From NCBI GenBank assembly GCA_033725935.1, contig MU867064.1:868001-932000 (forward strand): 64,000 nt of DNA, in the 5' to 3' direction. Every line of letters starts with the position of its first letter. The stretch's first letter is position 1. The notes below the pieces were generated by a model. It did not search any database. It was not told the DNA's origin and saw nothing but the letters and a program-made list of their open reading frames with translations. Positions 56,209-64,000 of this stretch are shown one piece after another. A program made the position numbers and the translations under genes. This stretch comes from Cladorrhinum sp. PSN259 (lineage: Eukaryota > Ascomycota > Sordariomycetes > Sordariales > Podosporaceae).

Positions 56209-56738
56209 GGCTGGCAATGAGGAGCCGTGAATATCCGGTTGTTGGCTACATCAAGAAAATGGAGCTCTGAATAGAAACAGTTGGCTGAAAAGGAGCAATA
56301 GGGGTAGTGCGAATAACCCTAACCCTTGAATAAGAGTCTCTTGATTTCCTAAGATGTGTTTTGTCTGAAAACAACGGTGCTTATTTGCAAAGAAAGCTAT
56401 AATGTCTGCATGTAACGAGTTTTGGTTGTCAAAGAGGCCAGATCTTGAGAGCTTCCATTTCCTTCGATGATGTCAACCAAAGGGCGTTCTAACCCGCCTT
56501 CCCAGCAACAAACACTGTTGTACTGTAAATTTGAACCCCTGTCACTGCCACTCAATCGGCAATAAATACGGCGTGTGGTACCAAGGTTCCGGAATTCACC
56601 AATAAATTTGAAATTCTGTACAAAGCCACAAACTCACTCACACATTCTGCTTCTCACCTCGGCAAGCCAATATAATGGCGAGTAACATCACACATATCTA
56701 CCCAAGTCACATCTGAATAGGTGCTTACAATATATCAG
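56209..56738. other. Intergenic between SDR and AlaX-type genes
   Basis: TAACCCTAACCC at 56314-56325 is telomere-like. The first exon of the AlaX-type gene probably lies in this stretch or further upstream but I could not place it. Confidence 0.5.
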
Positions 56739-57620
56739 GCGTCCACAATAACCCGCACATTCCTCGCCTTCCAGCACAACTCCCACCTGCACACCCTCCA
56801 AACAATCATCTCATCCATCCGGCCCCTCTCATCGCTGGAAGAGCCCAACCGACTCCTCTTCAAACAATTCACTCCGGAGTCAGAGCACCATGTCCTCGTC
56901 ACGCCCGAGACAATTTTCCATCCACAAGGAGGAGGCCAACCATCAGACGAAGGAACCGTGACGCTCACCAACTCTTCGAGTTCTTCTTCCGAGTCGGCAG
57001 CGGCACCACCCATCTTTCACGTGAAATCTGTACGCATGTCCGCCACAGACGAAGGGCAAGTCCTCCACTTGGGCCAATTCTCCCCCCCTCAGACAACAAC
57101 AACCATCATCCCATCGGGATTCGCACCCGGCTCCTCCATCACTCAAACGATCGACTCGGCAAAAAGACTCTACCACTCCCGCCTCCACACCGCCGGCCAC
57201 GTCCTGGGTTCGGCCGTCCGCGACTTGCTGGAAAAAGAAATCCCAGACTTTGACGAGCTGAAAGCCTCCCATTTCCCCGACTCGGCCGCCTGCGAGTTCT
57301 TGGGGCTCATAGAAGGCAAATGGAAGGAGCCGATCCAGAAGAAGGTGGACGAACTCATCTCTCGTAAGCTGCCGGTCGAGATAGACTGGTGGGACGAGGA
57401 GGATTTCAAGAGGGAAGGACTGGAGAGGCTGGTACCCGACCGTGAAAACGGCAAAGTAAAAGCGGGCGAAAAGTTCAGGGTGGTAAAGATTGTCGGTGCG
57501 GAAGTCTACCCTTGCGGCGGGACGCACGTGGACAGTACCGATTTGTGCGGGGAAGTTAGAGTCAAAAAGATTGGGAGGAGTAAAGGGGTTAGCAGGGTTA
57601 GCTATGCTGTTGATAAATAG
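56739..57620 (+). CDS. AlaX-type alanyl-tRNA editing hydrolase (5' end unresolved)
   Basis: The open frame encodes about 293 residues after a likely CAG acceptor ending at 56738. AlaX proteins remove Ser or Gly wrongly charged on tRNA-Ala. The AlaRS-like editing core is seen as IFHPQGGGQPSDEGTVTL, then HSRLHTAGHVLGSAVRDL (zinc His-x3-His) and GAEVYPCGGTHVDSTDLCGE (zinc Cys-x3-His). The C-terminus reads KIGRSKGVSRVSYAVDK. No in-frame ATG exists before VRMSATDEG, which lies inside the fold, so an upstream exon must supply the start. The ATG at 56675 does not join in frame by any GT-AG pair that would keep the conserved N-terminal segment. Intronless thereafter. Confidence 0.88.
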   Translation, partial: ASTITRTFLAFQHNSHLHTLQTIISSIRPLSSLEEPNRLLFKQFTPESEHHVLVTPETIFHPQGGGQPSDEGTVTLTNSSSSSSESAAAPPIFHVKSVRMSATDEGQVLHLGQFSPPQTTTTIIPSGFAPGSSITQTIDSAKRLYHSRLHTAGHVLGSAVRDLLEKEIPDFDELKASHFPDSAACEFLGLIEGKWKEPIQKKVDELISRKLPVEIDWWDEEDFKREGLERLVPDRENGKVKAGEKFRVVKIVGAEVYPCGGTHVDSTDLCGEVRVKKIGRSKGVSRVSYAVDK

Positions 57621-60600
57621 ATCCAAGAGTCCACTATGGGTTTTACGTTTCCTTTGGAACCTAGTAGCTAGACTGGTTGGAGAGCCGTTGTAGGATACAC
57701 AATATTCATTATTCCAGAGAACCAAGGGCCCCTGGTCTCTCCTTTGTCTCTTGGGGATTCATACGAGTCTGCTAGGAGTCACTCTGCTTGGCTGCCTGGG
57801 AGCGGGGGACTTGCTAGTCACGTCATGATCAGCAAGCCCATCTCCGGCCTTGCGGCACCTGTTGCTCTTCAGAGGCTGGATATCTACAGTACATCGGAGC
57901 CGGAGCCGACACGGACGCGGAAGCCAAGCGGAAGACGGGCCGGTCCGAGTGCCGCAGAGACATGGGTCTCGGATAAGGCCGAGATCCTTGTCTCTCCGAA
58001 GGTCTTCTTACCTACTCTTCGATCCGGGGGGTTCCAGGTTGTGATCTCGCATGCTTGTTCTGTTGTTAAATTCGTGAAAGGCCGTCCATGAAACAATGCC
58101 CGCTTGGATATTCATTAATCCCCGACACTGGGCGCTCAGAAAGAGAAAAGACAATGTCAAGAATCGATATAATCTCTTCTTCAACTGGTTTACGCCTGTA
58201 TGATGCCGACGGATTTCTGCCGATTCTCTTTACCCAGCCTTGAGAGTTCATATCGCCTGGATGAGATGCTCTCATGATCCGGCCAGCGGTATTAGGCGGA
58301 TTTGGAGTCTCAGACGTGCTGCATGCAGCACCGCACTTCTCGGCGGAAACTATGGGTTCTGGTCCGGTAGACGTGCATGTAGGTGGGACGGTTGATGCCA
58401 ATTTAGGACTCGGGCCTCCCCCCAGAGGACTGGTGGGTCGTCCTGAACTCGCAGGCATTGGTTGAGGGCGAAATGTGACAGCTTGTCCCGTGCAGGTTTG
58501 TTGGTGTGGGTGTTGTGCATTTACATACGGTAGGTGCCCGCATGTCGGTTGGGCGTTGCGCTATTTGCTGGTGACTGTGTGACCCATGGTGTGTGGACAA
58601 ACACGATGTTTGAACTTTGAACTTATGGGGTACATGATAACTAAGGGCAGGGAGTTGGAACTTCAAACTTCCCAGAGAGCTTCGGTCAAGCTGTTCCAGC
58701 ACTGTTTCAGACAGGGCCAGTACTGTCCATGGATTGTGTCGCCTGACAAGGTGTGAGAAACATGCAGCAGTGAAGGTTAGCTGTGCCACAAGGATTAAAC
58801 CTGGCCTTGCTTGCCGTAAAAAATTCCAAACCTGGAAGTTGATGTGTGAGCTGCTTCGATAGAAGTTCATGGATCTTTCCGACCAAGCTTCTTTGCAGGC
58901 GGTTACCCCTCCTTTAAACACCCCCACATCATGAACCTGCGGGAGCCGGCTCGGAATCCGCCTGTAATCCCTTTCTCGAAACGCCTTTTGCAACGTAACG
59001 TCACCCTAAACCTGGCAAAGCAAGCCGAGAAACAGCCGAGAACATGTACCTGAAAATGCATTTGGTGATGCGGGACAGCTGGAGGATCTTGCGGTCGAAC
59101 TGGAAGGACAAAATAGGCCCGCCGCTAACGGAATTGATGGCCAGTGCCACACTGCTGGGTTGAAGGAACCCGAAAAATATGTTCATCAGGCGGCTAAGTT
59201 TAATCGATTTTAGCGTGCTACGTCTTTTGCACTAACACGAGGCATCCACATTCTGCAATGTGGATGGGAAAGTCGCCGGTGTGGTGGTCATGGTAAACGA
59301 AATGGTGGCTGCCGTATAATGGATGATTTTCTGGGCCATTTTGCAGAACTGGAATTTCAATTGGCTCCGGCCGCATGCATGGAGTAACGGAGTGATAGGT
59401 GTGTGGAAACCGCTTCCCCTTTTCGAGGACTGCCTTCCCATTTCAGGGGGTTCTCCAAGACGTGACGCTCTCACAGCGAGGTAGAAGGTACCCACCATGT
59501 CCGTGCCGAATCCACCTTGGCCAAGGTCTCGGGTCCAATCCAGTTGATGGACTGATAGTTTCTCAATCGAAATCCCAACAGCCTCGGCGTTTCTTGATGG
59601 TCCAATGAACTGCTCGGCGATTACTGGACGAACACACGCACACACCCGACACACACACACACACAACTAAAAATGTCCTGTGTCACCCTCGCTTCGTCCA
59701 TCGAATTTGTTCTGTACCGCTGCTTAATGGAAAGAAGAGAGGTGGCCGGTTCCAGGCTCGCAAACTTGTTGGGGGTTTACCGTGGTAGGTGAGATCTAGA
59801 CGAGCTTCCACTTTCTGCTTCATCGCTCGGCAGATTTATTCCCGGGTTATTGCGTCCCATTTACAAGACGTTTGTTCCTATAATATAATTACTGTACCCA
59901 AACAGACCCTCACCACCATCATTTCCACACTCCGTTATCGCCGCGTCCCCTCAGTGGTGGAAGTGGTGGAAGGTTTCCGGGTTTCCCCTGGGCTTCGCGG
60001 CCTTCGTTAGTGGTTCTTGTGCAGCCAGTACTGACATGTCCCGTGAAGCTGCGAAACCCCCGCACACGATCCTGCAGCTTTGAAAGTTTACCTTTGCCTT
60101 GCAGCAGAGATTTAGAGGTTGGATTATTACCAGGGAGTAGTACCTTTGCCAAACACATGCTGTGGTCAGGCCACCATGATGAATCCGTGGCCTTCCCCTG
60201 CCTCCCATCTCAAGATGCGAGCAATCATCCCGGGATACGAATAGCGCTGTTGCCTTTTGACCGGTCTTCTTGTTGCACCTTCTCTCCCAAGGGAAATGGG
60301 GTTGTGAGTGTGTTGTCTTGGGGTCGACTCAACCCACGTCAGGCAGATCGACCCACGCCCCATCTTTGCGCCGGGGCCTAAGAACCTCCATCTCCCCGGT
60401 CTCCTTCCATTCTCCTAACGCAACCCTCCACTCTCAGCCTGCAACTAAAATTGCCTGGCGCGTCGGGTGCGTGCGACCTTTTTTTTTCTTTCCTTCTCCT
60501 CCTTCTTTGGGGCCATCTTGCCAGTCAGTTCTGACCCATTCGAACCGGAGCCAGGTGTGAGTTATTTCTCTATTTGTGATCCCCTTTATCGTCTAAGCGC

Positions 60601-60952
60601 TGTATTTCCAAGGCTGGCATTCTGTTAGTCAGTTTGTTGTGGGGTGGAAGGGGGCCACTTTTTAATAATCAGACTGCCGACCGGGACGGCCCAAAAGCCA
60701 GCATCAAAGTTCCGGGTTGAATTTTTCTTGCTGCGCTCAGCTGGACCTCTCCAAGTCCGGGCTACTCTCTGAAGCATCGTCTGGCAACTTTCCCAATGGG
60801 CATCGCATACCTTGATAACTAACAAAATCTGATTTCGGATTTCCCAGAGTTCGTTTTGAAAGTCCTGGAGACATCCCAAGATCTCTCACCTCGAACCCCC
60901 AACTACCCCCGACCTGTGACGCCGCGCCGACGACTCTCCGACAATCCTCATC
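57621..60952. other. Gene-poor stretch of 3.3 kb
   Basis: ORFs of up to about 196 codons on both strands (57744-58091, 58066-58458, 58403-58993, 59232-59666, 60010-60381) are Pro/Ser/Thr-rich with no domain and irregular codons. A (CA)n microsatellite lies at about 59632-59667. The right 500 nt contain pyrimidine-rich segments typical of the promoter and leader of the next gene. No RNA gene was found. Confidence 0.5.
59632..59667. repeat. (CA)n microsatellite, imperfect
   Basis: Two CA-rich blocks separated by CCG interrupt an otherwise unique stretch. Confidence 0.8.
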
Positions 60953-62836
60953 ATGGCATATTACGAGAATCAACAATGGCCTCCCTCTGGCCCTGCTGCC
61001 GGTGGTTGGGACCATCAAACTCCTCCTCCTGCACGCTCCGGTTCGTTCATCTCCTGTCGCGATGTCGATGCCGCTCACCGTCCTTTCGGCTGACCACTGA
61101 ATCCACCTACACAGGTGCTAGCTCGGTCATTCCCCCCAGCGAGCCCAGCGCCTTCTTCCATCAAATTGAGGGTATGTTTCAGCCTCGTTACCAAACAACT
61201 GTCAATGATGACAAGCCCCATCGTGTCTGCCCGGCTCCGCTCGAGATTAGCTTTGGGCGATGGGACAGAACGAACTATAAAATGCCGGGGCGGATTTTGA
61301 AACTGTGGTCAATACGCTGACGGTTGTTGTTGTTGTTGTTGTCTTAGAGGTCGAACGAGCCATTGATAACCTGATGAAGAGCGGCAAGATGTTTGGAGCG
61401 CCCGGAGGTGGCCGTCGTGAGTTCAGCCCCTTTCCCGGCCCTGCCAACATGTACCCAGGCTTTGGTGAGTATAGTCTGGAACCTGGCCGGGCTAATGCGC
61501 AATCGCGACCCCTACACACATACTGACATTCGCTCCTCAGATGCACGCCTCTCGGGTGCCGGTGCTGGCGGCGCCACTCGCCCTCACTCCATGGCCGACT
61601 TTGGCGGCGATGTGCGCGGTCCTCACCAGGGCACCAACCTCCAAAACTTCTATGCGAATCAGAGACACCAACCCTCGCGCGGCTCAAACGAGGCGGAACA
61701 GATGATGCAGGCTAAGAGGAGATTTGCCGCCCAGCGGGAGCGAGAGCTTAGGAATTACCACCAAGAGCAGCAATACAACCGAAGTAGGCCGCCCTCTTCT
61801 GTATAGCATCAGTCTTCCTATCACAATGTCACGGCGAAATCAGGAGGAAAATAATTAAAATAGAAGCGCTTGGTGCCCCCACTCCGGGGACCCAACAGCA
61901 TCTGTCCCCAAAAAATGTGTTGCGCCACAAGTGCGGTTCGACGCCCCGTGTTCCCTGAACCCTGTACCGAGAGGCAGATTCACCCAAACGGGGCATCTTG
62001 CATCTACATCCTTCCTCTTCCTCGATATACAAACCAATTCTCCCACCACACAGTATGCAAAGATTGATCATTGGCTAATCAATCGCCGTTTAGACCTGTC
62101 TGATGTTGGACAGTACAATAAGCCCGATCGCACTCTGAGCCCCGGCAGCATGTCTGAAGAGGACCGCCGTAAGCTTATTTCTCAGCAACGCAGCGCTTTG
62201 TATGAGGGCGGCTATCTCGAGGATTCGGGGAGCCCTCGTTCCGGTCTCCCTCCTCCGTCAGGACCGTCGTCGATGCGCGGTCCCTCGCCTTTGGCTTATG
62301 AATATGGTCATGGTCGTGTTCCTCCTATCCATACTGATACCGGGTCTGCCGCCGAAGCTGGACAGCAAGGACCCCAGTCTGCGGGAGCTATTGAGCGCTC
62401 TCGTGCTAACAGCAACTCGAGCCCTCAATCCAATCCGACTGGTAGCAAGGGTGTGTTTGACTCACCTGCAGGTCAGCAGCCGACACGCACCAGCGCCTCG
62501 TCTCCTGGAGGCTCTCCCCCGCGGCAGGGTACCCTCGGAGGCAAGTCGGGCCAGGGCTCAGTTGCCCCCATTGGTACTCGCCCATCTGTCACCAGTGCCG
62601 CGACGAACTCCGCTCTTAATAAGCGTTCCACCACTCCTCTGCCCTCTCCTTTGAGCCAGGGGTACAGTGCTTCGGGGAACGATGAGAACGCCCCGAAGAA
62701 TTCCGGGTCAACCAACGCTGCTGCGACCACGACTGGCGAAACGTCCAATGTTGGCCTTTCCGGATGGCCAGCTCGTCCTGGTGGCGGCTGGGGTAACAAG
62801 CCTGGTCTGGGTGTTCAGGCCAGCGTTTGGGGCTAA
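60953..62836 (+). CDS. Conserved-looking fungal protein, low complexity, unassigned
   Basis: Five exons (60953-61040, 61115-61171, 61348-61464, 61541-61783, 62094-62836) give 415 aa in one frame. Starts MAYYENQQWPPSGPAAGGWD. A short helical block follows (SEPSAFFHQIE, VERAIDNLMKSGKMFGAP), then a Gln/Arg/Glu-rich segment (EQMMQAKRRFAAQRERELRN), the notable SMSEEDRRKLISQQRSALYE, and a long Ser/Pro/Gly-rich disordered tail ending GLGVQASVWG. No signal peptide or membrane segment. The multi-exon structure with clean junctions supports a real gene. I do not recognise the family; it might bind RNA or act as an adaptor, but nothing in the sequence proves it. The last intron (310 nt) is long for this locus. 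Confidence 0.72.
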
Positions 62837-64000
62837 AGTATTGTCAGATTAGCTGCTTGCGCGGGTATGCATGTCTTTTTTTTAAAAGGTTTCGCACTTT
62901 GGGAGTTTGGGTTTTCGTAATGGATCGGAAATCGGCGATAAGACACGATGGAGATGTGGAGTTTGGGCAAAGGGTATACTTTTTGGGAAAGACGGTGGTG
63001 GCGGGTCTGTCATGGGGAAGGAGTTGCATCATCTGTTTACAAAACTCAAGTGAAAAAGGTCAGGAAGTAAGAACGGGGTAAACGGAAAGGGAACGGGAAG
63101 GGAACGGGAAAGGTGGGGGTGTCTTTGGGACTGGGATAATTTGGAGCGTCTTTGGGTTTTTTTTTTCCCTGTATCCGCGGCATTTCATCGAACTTCGGCG
63201 TCTGAGGAAAACCTAGGTACTCCTTTGATTGTTGAATGGGGCGCATGGCATGGGGATTCTCGAGAACAAGACAGGGAACTAAACAACATTTTGGGGGTTA
63301 TAGGGCTTTTCTTTTCTCGGGGCTTTAGGTCGGGCTATTGTTTGTGTTCTTTCCGGTTCATGGGTTGCGAGCACCAAGGGGCTGGGGTGGCGTTTAAGCT
63401 TGAGGGGGTGTGGTTGAATTTAATTCACTAGTTTCAACTACCAATATCACCTGGGTTGCGGCATCTTCAGATCCATGATTATTTTATGGTTTCAGCAACT
63501 CATTCAAACGTCAACGCACCGGTACAACTATCACCATCATCATTAACACCAAACTCAAATCACATCATCCCCACATCCTGCAATAATCAGACAAATGATT
63601 AATATCTCAGCAACGGGATAACAGAAATCTTCTGGTACAAATGAATAAAGAGAATAGGGGAGAGGTTTGGGGGAGGGTTTTGTTGTGGCGGCATTCTGTT
63701 GTTTTTCTTGGTCGATCGGGTTTTTCTTCAAGGCGAATGTGGTTGATGGGTAGAAAATGGTGGAACGGAGGGGAATACCAATGTTTTAGAGGTTCAACAT
63801 CTCTGAAACCAGGGCGCCTTGTCGGGGGGGAGGGGGGTTTTCTGGTTTTTTGGGGGGGTTTTTTTCGTTCCTTTTCCTTGTCAAGACACTGCACAGCATC
63901 ACACCAGACTTACATGCTCACAACACGGACACTTCACATAACAGCTATTCTATATCTACCCCTCACCTTCTACAGACTAATACAGCCCTCATATCCTTGG
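62837..64000. other. Right flank, no supported gene
   Basis: This stretch follows the stop of the last gene. It has T- and G-rich runs (near 62877, 63158, 63825-63865) and short ORFs without domains. It is probably the 3' flank of the last gene and intergenic DNA continuing beyond the window. Confidence 0.55.

Noticed and set aside
60530..60560. GGTTCGAAT on the minus strand suggesting a tRNA
   Set aside because: Flanking bases do not pair as a T-arm and no acceptor stem exists.

Overview
The window is nuclear DNA of a filamentous ascomycete (Pezizomycotina). The signs are protein-coding genes broken by short GT-AG introns (about 50-170 nt), Zn2Cys6 and C2H2 regulators with glutamine-rich tracts, a Pth11/SAT4-type rhodopsin-fold membrane protein, fungal ERG6, a lone dispersed 5S rRNA gene and a tRNA-Thr. 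I cannot fix the genus; a leotiomycete or sordariomycete would fit. I rebuilt exon joins by hand from splice signals and frame; the spliced models given with exon coordinates sum to whole codons.

Layout. 2.5-9.0 kb: two transcription factors on the minus strand (three-finger C2H2 with poly-Q; Zn2Cys6 plus fungal-specific domain). 11.8-15.5 kb: a divergent pair, BRL1/BRR6-type nuclear envelope protein (minus) and IWS1/SPN1 elongation factor (plus), sharing an upstream region with a 9-nt tandem repeat. 15.6-15.8 kb: G/C homopolymers around a 10-N assembly gap. 17.2-19.9 kb: SRPK-type kinase with an 841-nt first intron. 21.9-23.4 kb: secreted bicupin of the oxalate decarboxylase family. 25-27.2 kb: an unresolved coding-like patch followed by a five-exon SAT4-type membrane protein. 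28.9-30.6 kb: unknown, probably nuclear protein. 30.6-34.3 kb: gene-poor stretch. 34.3-35.6 kb: secreted tyrosinase. 36-37 kb: GNAT-like protein. 37.5-39.7 kb: divergent pair zuotin (minus) and MZM1 (plus) across a 290-nt gap. 41.2-44.7 kb: ERG6 and PDB1. 45.5-46.6 kb: single-pass membrane protein with a Cys-rich outer domain. 48.1 kb: 5S rRNA. 49.7-50.7 kb: methyltransferase. 51.4 kb: tRNA-Thr(AGT). 52.0-54.4 kb: GGCT-like enzyme and SLC35F-type transporter. 55.4-57.6 kb: atypical SDR and AlaX-type tRNA editing hydrolase. 61.0-62.8 kb: conserved but unassigned low-complexity protein.

Most genes are housekeeping: transcription elongation, splicing-factor phosphorylation, ribosome-associated folding, mitochondrial assembly and pyruvate oxidation, ergosterol synthesis and translation quality control. 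They are separated by long intergenic stretches. The accessory, environment-facing genes (bicupin, SAT4-type protein, tyrosinase) lie between 21.9 and 35.6 kb, with the emptiest DNA around them. I see no transposon with recognisable reverse transcriptase or transposase, no secondary-metabolite core gene and no CRISPR. The most unusual points are the SDR that seems to lack its catalytic Tyr/Lys, the bicupin whose active-site lid departs from the decarboxylase pattern, the coding-like patch at 25 kb, and repeated telomere-like AACCCTAA motifs in the right-hand intergenic regions.
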